Source of the DNA: DATDAH01 sp963845425
GTDB lineage: Bacteria > Actinomycetota > Acidimicrobiia > Acidimicrobiales > DATDAH01
NCBI GenBank assembly: GCA_963845425.1
Contig: CAWJSC010000002.1
Span: 248,001 to 312,000 of the forward strand
Length of the DNA stretch: 64,000 nt
Reading direction: 5' to 3'
The notes under the pieces were generated by a model that was not told the DNA's origin, did not search any database, and saw nothing but the letters and a program-made list of their open reading frames with translations. This document shows positions 25,528-34,544 of the stretch, one piece after another. The position numbers and the translations under genes are program-made. Position 1 is the first letter of the stretch. Every line of letters begins with the position of its first letter.

Positions 25528-25915
25528 TCAGGCCGTGCCGGGTGGGGCAACCAGCTCGATGGCGTTGCCGTCGGGGTCGGTGAGCACGAGGGAGGGCTTG
25601 CCGAGCTCGTCGACGACGCCGGGGTGGTCGATGCCCTGCGCCGTCAGCTCGGCCGCCCAGGCCTCCAGCGACGGGCCGTCGGGGACGGCGAAGGCCAGGT
25701 GGTCCAGCGGCCCCGAACCGGCAGCCGTCGCCGGGGTCGCCGGCGGTGAGGACGACGACCACCCGGCTGGGGCGGTGGTGGAGGGCGACGTAGCTGTCGT
25801 CGTCGGCCGCGGTGAGGCGGTCCATGCCCAGGACGGTCGACCACCAGCGCTCGCTGGTGGGCACGTCCCGGACGACCAGCTGCACGTGGGAGAACCCGGT
25901 CACCGGCGAGGTCAC
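25528..25915 (-). pseudogene. VOC/glyoxalase-family protein, frameshifted
   Basis: GTG 25915 opens with TGFSHVQLVVRDVPTSERWW, a typical VOC first strand and helix, then VALHHRPSRVVVVLTAGDPG. At a CCCC run on the plus strand (25711-25714) the frame breaks. One base out, the second half continues correctly: LDHLAFAVPDGPSLEAWAAE, then GKPSLVLTDPDGNAIELVAP to a TGA at 25528-25530. Repairing one base gives a normal single-domain VOC protein of about 128 residues. The metal ligands would be the first-strand His, a central His, and Glu in GNAIEL. It is the last gene of the minus-strand run behind the P-type ATPase, seven bases after its stop. Confidence 0.72.
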
Positions 25916-25922
25916 CGGTGGA

Positions 25923-28525
25923 TCATCCCACCCGCGCCACACCCCGCCGGGCCCGAAGGTGCTTCTCCACGGCGTCGGCCACGACGACCGCAGGCACCGC
26001 GCCGAGCGCGACGGCGAGACCGGCACGCGGAGGGCCACTGCGCCCGAGAGCGTCGGCCACGAGGGGATCACCAACGTGGCGATCCCGGCGAGGATGCCGG
26101 CGAGCACGGCGATCGAGCAGGAAGCGGTTGCCGACGAGCCGGCAGGGCGTGACCGGGCGACGGGCGCTGCGGCAGGCGAAAGCGTTGGCCGACTGGCCGA
26201 GGAAGAGGGCGAGGAACGCCGCCCCCGAAGCCGTGGCGAGCACGGGCCGGTGGGACGGCTCGGGGTCACCGAACTGCCAGCCGGCGGCCAGGAGGGCGAC
26301 CGTGAAGGCGGTCATCTCGACGACGGCCTCGGTCGGGCCCAGCACACCGAACGCCCGGCGGGCGACGAGGCGGTCGAGACAGGCGACCCTGCACCGGAGG
26401 TTGGTCCAGGACGTCGGGGCGGGCCGGCTCGCCACCGAGGGCGACGGCCTGGATCGTGTCCGTGCCGATGTCGATGGCCAGGACCTGTAGGACGCCGAGG
26501 GCCAGTGGGAAACGGCCCCCGGTGAGGGCCCAGATCGGCGAACGGGGTGAGCTCGGCCACGTTGTCGGTCAGGTGGTAGGTCAGGAAGCGGCGGATGTTG
26601 CTGAGTAGGCCGCCCGACCCTGCTCGATGGCATCGACGATCGTGCCGAAGCGATCATCGAGCAGGACGAGGTCCGCGGCCTCCCGGGCCACGTCGGTGCC
26701 CACCCCGACCCATGGCCACGCCGATGTCGGCCTTCTGCAGCGCCGGGCCGTCGTTCACCCCGTCGCCGGTCATGGCCACGACGTGCCCACGCCCCTGCAA
26801 CGCCCCGGCGATCCGCAGCTTCTGCTCCGGGGCTGATGCGGCTCAGGACGATCCCGTCGTGGTCGACCAGAGCGACCCAGGTCGTCATCGTCCTCGGGAA
26901 GGTCGTCGCCCGTGACGACAGGGGCGCCCTCCCGGCGGAGCCCCACCTGGGCGGCGATGGCCAGGGCCGTGGCGGGGTGGTCACCGGTGACCATCGCCAG
27001 CTGGATCCCGGCTCGACGACAGGCGGCGATGGAGGCCTTCGCATCCGCCCGAGGCGGGTCCTGCAGCCCGAGCAGGCCCAGCAGCTCGAGGCCGGATTCA
27101 GCGTGGTCGGCGTCGGTCGGGAGGGCCGGTCCGACGGGCCGTCGGGCGACGGCGATCACCCGGAGGCCGGCGGCGGCGAGCTCGTGGACGACGTCCTCGG
27201 CCGCCGTGGCCTCGCCACACCGAGGCAGCACGGCATCGGATGCGCCCTTCACCAGCACCTCTGTTGCGGTGACCACCGACATCCGTCGGCGACGGGGATC
27301 GAACGGGAAGCGGGCGAGGACCGGTGTCGGTTCATCGGCACCGAGCCGGCGGGCGAGGACGTCGATGGCCGCCTCCATCGGATCGCCCTGGGCCACCCAG
27401 GACCCGTCCCGCTGCTGGGCGTGACCGGTCGAGCAGGCCCGAGCAGCCGCGCCGGCGACCGCGGCGGCCCGCCGGGCACCATCGGTTCCGACCACCTCGG
27501 CTGTGGGCTCGTAGCCCGAACCGTCGACGGCCACCCGACCCTCCGGCGTCCAGACCTGCACCACCGACATCTCGTTGCGCGTCAGCGTCCCGGTCTTGTC
27601 GGTGCAGATGAAGGTCGTCGAGCCCAAGGTCTCGACGGCGTCGAGGTGACGGACCAGTGCGTGATCGGCGGCCATCCGCTGGGCGCCGACGGCCAGGGAG
27701 AGGGTGAGGGTCGGCAGGAGGCCCTCGGGGACCAACGCCACGGTGATGCCGATGGCGAGCACGAACCCGTCACTCGCCGGCTGCCCGAGGACCAACATCA
27801 CCGCGAAGAAGACGCTGCCGACGGCGACGGCGACTGAGGCCAGGATCCGGACGAGGTGACGCAGCTCACCGGCCAGCTGCGTCGGGGGGCGGGTCGCCGC
27901 CCGCGGTCGAGCTGGGCGATGCCGGCCAAGCGAGTCCCTGACCCCGTGGCCGCGACCACCGCTCTGCCCTCGCCCTCGACGACGAAACAACCGGCCTCGA
28001 GACGGGCGCCGACATCCAGGGACACCGGCCGGCTCTCGCCGGTGAGTGCCGACCGATCGACGAGCAGGCCGTGGGCCTCGACGGCATCGAGGTCGGCGGA
28101 AAGCCGGTCGCCGGCCTGCAGGACGACGAGGTCCCCCCGGACCAGGTCGCGGGCGTCGATCATCGACGTGGACCCCGTCCCGGATCACCGTGACCCGACG
28201 CGGGATGAGGTCCCGGAGGCGTTCGGTGGTGTGTTCGGATCGTTCCTCCTCGATGAAGGCGAACGAGCCGTTCGATCAGGACCACCAGAAGATAGCCACG
28301 GCCAACTCGGGCAGCCCGCCCACGACGGCCAGGGCGACGGCGACCCACAGCATCAAGGCGAAGAAGTGGACGAACTGGCCGGCGAACCGGCGCCACGCGG
28401 CCGGCGGAGGCACGGTCGGGAACTCGTTGGGCCCGTCCTCGGCCAAGCGGGCAGCCGCCTCCGCCGCCGTGAGGCCGGGCGACGGGCCCGGGTGGCGCTC
28501 CCGGTGCTCGTTGTCACCACGGCTC
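25923..28525 (-). pseudogene. cation-transporting P-type ATPase broken by about eleven single-base indels
   Basis: All landmarks of a P2-type cation ATPase occur in order but in alternating frames: N-terminal domain GLTAAEAAARLAEDGPNEFP and FALMLWVAVALAVVGG; actuator with DARDLVRGDLVVLQAGDRLS and DRSALTGESRPVSL; ALVPEGLLPTLTLSLAVG (ion-site helix 4); phosphorylation site ICTDKTGTLTRNEM; nucleotide domain with VLVKGASDAVLPRC; hinge MTGDGVNDGPALQKADIGVA; and C-terminal helices AFGVLGPTEAVVEMTAFTVA and FLALFLGQSANAFA. Frame changes lie near 28290, 28280, 28160, 27905, 26880, 26840, 26715, 26610, 26545, 26375 and 26110-26040. No substitution stop was noticed within the correct frames. Repaired, it would be a full-length pump. 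It lies between a GerMN lipoprotein and the VOC gene. The transported ion is unknown. Confidence 0.78.
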
Positions 28526-29387
28526 AGCCAACGCGGACGGGGACCTCGTAGACGTCGGTCTGGCTCCCGTCTTCGGGGCTCTCCTGGAAGACGATGAGCG
28601 CCCCGAGCCCGGCGCGGGGGACGTCGAAGGTCGTGGCGAAGGCGAAGTCGCCCCAGGTGCCGTTGCCGGCCGTTGCCGTCGTGAAGCCCTCGTCGACGAT
28701 GAGGCCGTCGCCGTCGGTCATCGTGTACCGGACGTTGGCCTCGAAGGTGTTGGCGATGCCCGTGACCTCCAGCGGGCTGCTGACCGCCTCCCCCGGCACC
28801 GGCGACTCGACGAGGATGAACGGCGTCACGTTGCTCATCTCCCCGCGGGTGAGCTCGGTGGCGTCGATGCCCTCGCCGCCGATGAACTCGACGGCCTCGC
28901 CGTCCAGCTCGATGCTCACCGTCTCGACCGTGTCGAACTGGGTGAGGGTGAACACGACCTCGGCCACCCGTAGCTGCATGGAGAGGCTGCCGCCGCCGGA
29001 CTCGAACGCGCCGGAGAGATCCACGGTCGCCTCGCCGTCGACGATGTCGACGCCGAGCAGCTCGGTGCCCTCGGGGATCTCGGTGGTCATGCCGATGTCC
29101 GTCTCGAACGCGTCGGGGCCGGCCAAGAGCTCGGTCAGCGCCCCGCGGGCCACCGCGGGGGCCTCGACGGTTCGCCCGGCGGTGCCCACGTACTCGTTCC
29201 AGGCGAAGTAGACCCGCACGTCGGCCTCCCCGCCTGCGGGGACCGAGGTGGTCGTCACCCCCGTCGTCGTCGGGGGGCTCGTGGTCGTCGTGTCGTCGGT
29301 CGTGTCGTCGGCGGCGTCGTCACCGTCGTCCCCACAGCCGGCCACGAGCAGGACCAGCGCGGCCAAGGCCAACCCGATGCGCTTCAT
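28524..29387 (-). CDS. lipoprotein with GerMN and Gmad2 domains
   Basis: 287 residues. A short basic start, a hydrophobic core and lipobox LLVAGC give an acylated Cys near residue 18, followed by an Asp/Thr-rich linker to about residue 50. Residues about 55-165 form a GerMN (sporulation/spore germination) domain: DVRVYFAWNEYVG, then ALTELLAGPDAFETDIGMTT and QLRVAEVVFTLTQFDTVETV. Residues about 190-285 form an Ig-like Gmad2 domain (VESPVPGEAVSSPLEVTGIA). It is exported to the outer face of the membrane. In actinobacteria this pair is common in cell-envelope lipoproteins of unknown role. It heads the minus-strand run with the ATPase. Confidence 0.85.
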   Translation of the reverse strand: MKRIGLALAALVLLVAGCGDDGDDAADDTTDDTTTTSPPTTTGVTTTSVPAGGEADVRVYFAWNEYVGTAGRTVEAPAVARGALTELLAGPDAFETDIGMTTEIPEGTELLGVDIVDGEATVDLSGAFESGGGSLSMQLRVAEVVFTLTQFDTVETVSIELDGEAVEFIGGEGIDATELTRGEMSNVTPFILVESPVPGEAVSSPLEVTGIANTFEANVRYTMTDGDGLIVDEGFTTATAGNGTWGDFAFATTFDVPRAGLGALIVFQESPEDGSQTDVYEVPVRVG

Positions 29388-29542
29388 GTAGTGCTCCTCG
29401 CGGTCGAGAGGTCGACCTGAGCGTCATCCTCCCACCCCCGCCGGGGACAGGGACGAAGGTCCCCCCTGAGCCCGGCGCAGGTCCCTTCCGCAGACGGGCG
29501 AAGAGGAGGAAGGTGAGTCCGACCGTTCACGGGAGAGGACCC

Positions 29543-30769
29543 ATGGCCACGTTCCACGTCGACTCGGAGGTCGGCCCGCTACGGCGCGTGCTGCTGCACC
29601 GGCCCGGCCGCGAGCTGCGACGGATCACCCCGACCAACCGCGAGGAGCTGCTCTTCGACGACGTCCCGTGGGTGCAGCGGGCGCAGCAGGAACACGACGC
29701 CTTCGCCGACGTCCTGGCCGACCGGGGCGTCGAGGTCCTGCTCGTCGGCGACCTGCTGACCGAGACGATGGACGACCCGCAGGCCCGGTCCTGGCTCTTC
29801 GACCGGGTGGTCCACGAGCGGGACCTCGGGCGGGACCTGGCCGAGGCGACTCGGGCGGCCCTCGAGGACGCCGACCCTGCGACCGTCACCAACCACCTCA
29901 TCGGGGGGACCATGGTTGACGAGTTACCCCACGGCTCGACGCGCGGACTGCGGGCCGATGTCCTCGGCCCCAAGGGCTTCGTCCTGTCGCCCCTCCCCAA
30001 CCAGCTGTTCACCCGGGACGCGACGACATGGATCTACGAGGGCGTGAGCCTGAACCCGATGGCGCTGCGGGCCCGGCGTCGGGAGACCACCCACCTCGAG
30101 GCCGTGTACCGCTTCCACCCCCTGTTCTCCGGCGAGCCGTTCCCGTACTGGTGCGGCGGCGTCGACGAGGACCCAGGGGCCGGAACCGTGGAGGGGGGCG
30201 ACGTCCTGGTCATCGGCCATGGCGCCGTGGTCATGGGGATGGGGGCGCGCACGACGCCACAGGCGGTCGAGGCCCTGGCCCGACGGCTCTTCGCCACTGG
30301 TGACGGCATCGGTACGGTGATCGCCGTGACCCTGCCCCCCAGTCGGGCCTTCATGCACCTCGACACGGTCATGACGATGGTCGACGTGGACACCTTCGTG
30401 ACCTACCCGGGGGTGCTCGACGACCTGCGGGCCTGGACCCTCACCCCGGGCGACGACGCCGGCGAGATCGTCGTGACGGCCCAACCCGATGTCTTCACAC
30501 CGGTCAAAGAAGCCCTCGGGCTCTCCCACGTCCGGCTGCTCTCGACCGGGGGGGACGAGACCGAGGCGGAGCGGGAGCAGTGGGACGACGGCAACAACGT
30601 CCTGACCGTGGCCCCCGGCGTCGTCGTGGCCTACGAGCGCAACGTCGACACCAACGCCAAGCTGCGGCGGGCGGGCATCGAGGTCATCGCCATCGCGGGC
30701 AGCGAGCTCGGCCGGGGCCGCGGTGGCCCCCGCTGCATGAGCTGCCCCCTGCTGCGGGAAGCCGCCTGA
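29543..30769 (+). CDS. arcA: arginine deiminase
   Basis: 408 residues with all family landmarks: GPLRRVLLHRPGRELRRITP at the start, NQLFTRDATTWI, a Glu-Gly-Gly site in TVEGGDVLVIGHG, the His in FMHLDTVMTMVD, and catalytic Cys398 in GRGGPRCMSCPLLREAA. It hydrolyses arginine to citrulline and ammonia in the cytoplasm. The frame opens at 29513, but ATG 29543 has GGGAGAGGA just upstream and matches the usual family start. It is followed one base after its stop by carbamate kinase. No ornithine carbamoyltransferase or arginine/ornithine antiporter gene lies nearby, which is unusual. Confidence 0.95.
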   Translation: MATFHVDSEVGPLRRVLLHRPGRELRRITPTNREELLFDDVPWVQRAQQEHDAFADVLADRGVEVLLVGDLLTETMDDPQARSWLFDRVVHERDLGRDLAEATRAALEDADPATVTNHLIGGTMVDELPHGSTRGLRADVLGPKGFVLSPLPNQLFTRDATTWIYEGVSLNPMALRARRRETTHLEAVYRFHPLFSGEPFPYWCGGVDEDPGAGTVEGGDVLVIGHGAVVMGMGARTTPQAVEALARRLFATGDGIGTVIAVTLPPSRAFMHLDTVMTMVDVDTFVTYPGVLDDLRAWTLTPGDDAGEIVVTAQPDVFTPVKEALGLSHVRLLSTGGDETEAEREQWDDGNNVLTVAPGVVVAYERNVDTNAKLRRAGIEVIAIAGSELGRGRGGPRCMSCPLLREAA

Positions 30770-30770
30770 G

Positions 30771-31676
30771 GTGCGGGTCGTCGTGGCCCTCGGAGGCAAC
30801 GCCCTGTTGCAGCGGGGCGAGCCCCTCGACGCTGCGGCCCAGCGGGCGAACGTCAAGGTGGCGGCGGAAGCCGTGGCCGGGGTGGCCGCTCACCACCAGG
30901 TCGTCCTCACCCACGGCAACGGGCCCCAGGTCGGGCTGCTGGCCCTGCAGAACGCGGCCTACCCCGCCGTGGCGCCCTACCCCCTCGATGTCCTCGACGC
31001 CGAGAGCGAGGGCATGGTCGGCTACCTGCTCGAGCAGGAGCTGGGCCGCCACCTGCCCCGTGAGCGGCTGGCGACGCTGCTGACCCAGGTCGTCGTCGAC
31101 CCCGACGATCTCGCCTTCACCCATCCGACCAAGTTCGTGGGCCCCCTCTACGACGAGCCCCGGGCCCACGCCCTGACCCACGACCGCGGCTGGGCCATGG
31201 CCCGCGACGGCGAGCTCTGGCGGCGGGTCGTCCCGTCGCCCGAGCCCGTGGAGATCGTCGAGCTGTCCACGATCCGGCTCCTGGCCGACCAGGGCATCAC
31301 CGTCATCTGCTCGGGGGGCGGCGGCATCCCCGTGGTCGGCGACGGCCTCGGCGGCCTCCGGGGGGTGGAGGCCGTCATCGACAAGGACCGGTCCGCCGAG
31401 CTCCTGGCCCGGGGCCTCGGGGCCGACGCCCTGCTCCTGCTCACCGACGTGGCCGGGGTGTACGAGGGCTTCGGGACCCCGACGGCCCGGCTCCTCGACC
31501 GGGTGGGTGTCGACCGGCTTCGGGCGCTGAGCCTACCCCCGGGCTCGATGGGCCCGAAGGCGGACGCCTGCTGTCGCTTCCTGGAGCACGGCGGCCGGCT
31601 GGCCGCGATCGGCGCGCTGGCCGAGGCCGAGGCGGTGCTGGCCGGCACGGCGGGAACGACGGTGACCCGCCCGTGA
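30771..31676 (+). CDS. arcC: carbamate kinase
   Basis: 301 residues, amino-acid kinase fold. It starts VVVALGGNALLQRGEP, has VLTHGNGPQVGLLALQN, the family-specific protruding region with HPTKFVGPLY, VICSGGGGIPVVGD, AVIDKDRSAELLARGLGAD and PPGSMGPKADACCRFLEHGG. It makes ATP from carbamoyl phosphate, or runs in reverse. It starts with GTG one base after arcA and overlaps the next gene by four bases (GTGA). With arcA but without arcB in the window, the enzyme linking citrulline to carbamoyl phosphate must be encoded elsewhere. Confidence 0.94.
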   Translation: MRVVVALGGNALLQRGEPLDAAAQRANVKVAAEAVAGVAAHHQVVLTHGNGPQVGLLALQNAAYPAVAPYPLDVLDAESEGMVGYLLEQELGRHLPRERLATLLTQVVVDPDDLAFTHPTKFVGPLYDEPRAHALTHDRGWAMARDGELWRRVVPSPEPVEIVELSTIRLLADQGITVICSGGGGIPVVGDGLGGLRGVEAVIDKDRSAELLARGLGADALLLLTDVAGVYEGFGTPTARLLDRVGVDRLRALSLPPGSMGPKADACCRFLEHGGRLAAIGALAEAEAVLAGTAGTTVTRP

Positions 31677-32758
31677 ACCGGCGGGTCCTCACCGGCTGCC
31701 TGCAGGCCGGCGCCGGCGTGGTCGGCCTCGTCGTCGGCCTCGCCGTGGGCGCGCCCCACCTGGCGAAGGCAGGCTGGTCCTGGGCGTCCCTGTTCGGGCT
31801 CGTCGCCGGTCTCGGGGGCTTGGCGCTGGTGATCATCGGGATCCGCACCACCTTCCGGGCCACGTCCCGTCGGACCCGCTGGCTACTCCCTCCCGCCGTC
31901 GTGGTCGCCCTCCCCCTCGGCCTCATCACCCTCGGCCAGGCCCTCGTCGCCACCTGGGTCCCGCCGATCGCCCTGGGCAGCCGCCGCCCCGCCGATGTCG
32001 GCCTCGACGCCGAGGACGTCGGACTGCAGACCGCGGACGGGGTGGCGCTGGCCGGGTGGTACCACCCGGGCCCCAACGGTGCGGCGGTGGTGCTCGCCCA
32101 CGGCGCCGGATCGACCCGCACCGCCGTGCTGGACCACGCGGCGGTCCTCGCCGAACACGGCTACGGGGTCCTGCTGGTCGACGCCCGGGGCCACGGCGAG
32201 AGCGACGGCCGGGCGATGGACCTCGGGTGGTGGGGCGACGAGGACATCGGCGCCGCCGTCGACTTCCTCGCCGACCGGCCCGAGGTCGACGAGGGGCGCA
32301 TCGGCGTGCTCGGGCTGTCCATGGGAGGCGAGGAGGCGATCGGGGCCCTGGGGGCCGACGACCGGATCGCCGCCGTCGTGGCCGAAGGGGCCACGGTACG
32401 GGTCGCCGGGGACAAGGACTGGCTGTCGGACGAGTACGGCTGGCGGGGCGGGGTCCAGGAGGGCCTCGAGGCGGCGACCACCTGGTTGGCCGACCGGTTC
32501 ACCCCCGCGTCGCCGCCCGCCACATTGCGGTCCTCGGTGGCGGGTGCCGACCGGCCGGTCCTGCTGATCACCGCCGGCGCCGTCCCCGACGAGGCCCTGG
32601 CCGCCGCCTTCATCCAGGGCGGCGCCCCCGACTCGGTCAGCGTCTGGGAGGTACCGGAGGCCGACCACACCGGCGGGTTGCGCACCGAGCCGGAAGCGTG
32701 GGAGCAGCGGGTGACCGACTTCTTCGGCGAGGCCCTCGCCCCCACGCCGGCGGGCTGA
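31673..32758 (+). CDS. membrane-anchored alpha/beta hydrolase
   Basis: 361 residues. Three hydrophobic segments in the first 95 residues (AGVVGLVVGLAVGAPHLAKA, WASLFGLVAGLGGLALVIIG, LPPAVVVALPLGLITLG) anchor a hydrolase domain. That domain has AVVLAHGAGSTRTAVLDHAA (oxyanion loop), LLVDARGHGESDGRA, the nucleophile elbow GLSMGGEEAIGALG, and a late His in EADHTGG. The domain resembles acyl-peptide/dienelactone-type hydrolases; the substrate is unknown. The GTG start overlaps the carbamate kinase stop (GTGA), so it is co-translated with the arginine genes, though a link in function is only inferred. Confidence 0.82.
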   Translation: MNRRVLTGCLQAGAGVVGLVVGLAVGAPHLAKAGWSWASLFGLVAGLGGLALVIIGIRTTFRATSRRTRWLLPPAVVVALPLGLITLGQALVATWVPPIALGSRRPADVGLDAEDVGLQTADGVALAGWYHPGPNGAAVVLAHGAGSTRTAVLDHAAVLAEHGYGVLLVDARGHGESDGRAMDLGWWGDEDIGAAVDFLADRPEVDEGRIGVLGLSMGGEEAIGALGADDRIAAVVAEGATVRVAGDKDWLSDEYGWRGGVQEGLEAATTWLADRFTPASPPATLRSSVAGADRPVLLITAGAVPDEALAAAFIQGGAPDSVSVWEVPEADHTGGLRTEPEAWEQRVTDFFGEALAPTPAG

Positions 32759-32778
32759 GCGGGCGCCCGGGCGCTCAG
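32755..32778. terminator. GC-rich hairpin between convergent genes
   Basis: CTGAGCG (32755-32761) pairs with CGCTCAG (32772-32778) around a 10-base GC-rich loop. The stem contains the stop codons of both convergent genes (hydrolase and ABC permease). There is no T tract on either strand. A two-way terminator is possible. Confidence 0.4.
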
Positions 32779-33581
32779 GCCGCCCGGATGTCCCGGCGGC
32801 TCACCCCCCAGGTCCCGACCGCCACCAGAAGGGCAGTGACGACCAGGAGCACGGCCAGGCGGCCGGGGCTGACCCCGTCGGACACCGGCTGCTCCCCGAT
32901 GGCCCAGTTCCAGGGCGAGAACGCCCGGGTGCCCGACAGCGCCTCGGCGATCGGCAGCACGAAACCGACCAGGTAGCCCACGACCAGGACCCCGATCGCC
33001 CCGCCGAGGGCGAGGGCCCGGGACGACCCGAGGCCGCCCAGCGCGTAGGCCACGGCGGCGTGGAACAGGCCGAGGGCGCCGCAGGCGAGGGTGGCGAAGA
33101 CGACCCGGTCATAGCCCGCCTCGTCGAGAGAGAAGGGCACGAGAAAGGCGGCGACCAGGACGGCGGTCGCCGCCACCATGGCCGCGAGCACCAGCGTGGC
33201 CGAGCCCAGGCGGGCCAGCCACACGGTGGTCCGGTGCAGCGGGAGGGCGTGCAACAGCTCCAGGCGGCCGGCGTCCTCGTCGCCCGAGGTCAGCGCCGAG
33301 GTCATCGCGATCGCCGCCCCGGAGAACAGCAGCGGCAGGAGGAAGGCGAAGAGCTGGCCGTCGAGGTAGCCCGCGGGGGTCGAGATCCCCGCCGCGCCGA
33401 AGGCCTCGAGCAGGTCGCCCATCGAGTCCTCCATCTCCCGCAGCGAGCCGGACGACTCAAAGGAGGGCCAGAAGGCCAGGTTCACGACGGAGAAGGTCAC
33501 GATGCCGAAGCCCCACCAGAACCCCGACCGCCGTACTGCGGCCGTCCCCCGGCGGAGCAGCTCCGCGGTGGACCCGCTCAT
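32775..33581 (-). CDS. ABC-2-type transporter permease
   Basis: 268 residues with about six membrane helices, separated by a large extracellular region after helix 1 and a cytoplasmic loop with SGDEDAGRLELLHALPLHRT, a coupling-helix pattern of ABC-2 exporter permeases (GRLELL...P). The N-terminus TAELLRRGTAAVRRSGFWWG precedes the first helix. Its ATG overlaps the stop of the ATPase gene by four bases (ATGA). Together they form a simple exporter, probably of a drug, lipid or peptide. No regulator is adjacent. Confidence 0.85.
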   Translation of the reverse strand: MSGSTAELLRRGTAAVRRSGFWWGFGIVTFSVVNLAFWPSFESSGSLREMEDSMGDLLEAFGAAGISTPAGYLDGQLFAFLLPLLFSGAAIAMTSALTSGDEDAGRLELLHALPLHRTTVWLARLGSATLVLAAMVAATAVLVAAFLVPFSLDEAGYDRVVFATLACGALGLFHAAVAYALGGLGSSRALALGGAIGVLVVGYLVGFVLPIAEALSGTRAFSPWNWAIGEQPVSDGVSPGRLAVLLVVTALLVAVGTWGVSRRDIRAA

Positions 33582-34474
33582 GACGGCACCTCCGGCGCCT
33601 CGTAGAGCGACAGGAACGCCTGCTCGAGGTCGGGCTCGGGCAGAAGCAGGTGTTCCAGGCGGTGCTGGGCGAGGACCGCGACCAAGCCGTCGGGCACGCC
33701 GTCGACCACCCCGCTGACCTCTCGCCCGCGGACGATCAGGTCATGGACGCCCGGGGCGCCCCGGAGGGCGGCAACCGGCGGCTCGTCCGCGAACCAGGCG
33801 CTGAAGGGCTGGCTGGCGGCGTGCCGCAGCTCGGCCACGTCGCCCTCGGCGACCACCCGACCGGCCCGGATGACGATCACCCGGTCGGCGGTCTGCTGGA
33901 CCTCGCTCAGCACGTGGGAGGAGAGGAAGACCGACGCGCCGGCCGCCACCGCTTCGGCGAGCAGGAGCTGGAACTCGGCCTGGACCAGCGGGTCCAGGCC
34001 GCCCGTGGGCTCGTCGAGGATCAGCAGGTCGGGTCGGGCCATGAAGGCGCCGACCAGGCCGACCTTCCGCCGGTTGCCGCTCGACAGGCCCTTGGCCCGG
34101 CGGCCCGGATCCAGATCAAAGCGCTCGCACAGCTCGTGGGCGGGGCCGAGGTCGATCCCGCCCCGGAGGCGGGCCCACGAGCGGAGGGTCTCTTCTACGG
34201 TCAATCGGTCATCGAGGCGCAGCTCGCCGGGGACGTAACCGATGCGGGCCCGCACCTCGGGCCCGGACCGGGGGTCGACCCCGAGCACCCGGACCTCTCC
34301 GGCGTCGGCCCGGGCCAGGTCCAACAGGATGCGGATCGTGGTGGACTTCCCGGCCCCGTTCGGGCCGAGGAACCCGACCACCTGACCACCGGGCACCTCG
34401 AGGTCGAGGGCGTCCAGAGCCACCACCGGCCCGAAGCGCTTCGTCACCGCCCGCGCGGTGATCACGGGATCCAT
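33578..34474 (-). CDS. ABC transporter ATP-binding protein
   Basis: 298 residues. Walker A is GPNGAGKSTTIRILLDL (about residues 37-53), the signature LSSGNRRKVGL (a Ser replaces the first Gly of LSGG), Walker B LLILDEPTGGLDPL, and H-loop LSSHVLSEVQQT. A C-terminal part of about 80 residues follows, as in CcmA/DrrA-type exporter ATPases. ATG 34472-34474 is chosen because the protein then begins ITARAVTKRFGPVVALDALD; the longer frame to 34726 reads into the divergent gene. It couples by ATGA to the permease gene. Confidence 0.9.
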   Translation of the reverse strand: MDPVITARAVTKRFGPVVALDALDLEVPGGQVVGFLGPNGAGKSTTIRILLDLARADAGEVRVLGVDPRSGPEVRARIGYVPGELRLDDRLTVEETLRSWARLRGGIDLGPAHELCERFDLDPGRRAKGLSSGNRRKVGLVGAFMARPDLLILDEPTGGLDPLVQAEFQLLLAEAVAAGASVFLSSHVLSEVQQTADRVIVIRAGRVVAEGDVAELRHAASQPFSAWFADEPPVAALRGAPGVHDLIVRGREVSGVVDGVPDGLVAVLAQHRLEHLLLPEPDLEQAFLSLYEAPEVPS

Positions 34475-34544
34475 CACCCCATCGTGCCCGACCGGGTCGT
34501 AACGTCGGGTACAGCCCGTCCTCGTCGACACCGAAGCCCCCGTC

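Noticed and set aside
27798..28163. Separate small gene with a TGES motif
   Set aside because: It is the actuator domain of the broken P-type ATPase read in one of its frames.
29513..29542. Longer arginine deiminase start
   Set aside because: The added ten residues contain the ribosome site of ATG 29543 and match no family member.
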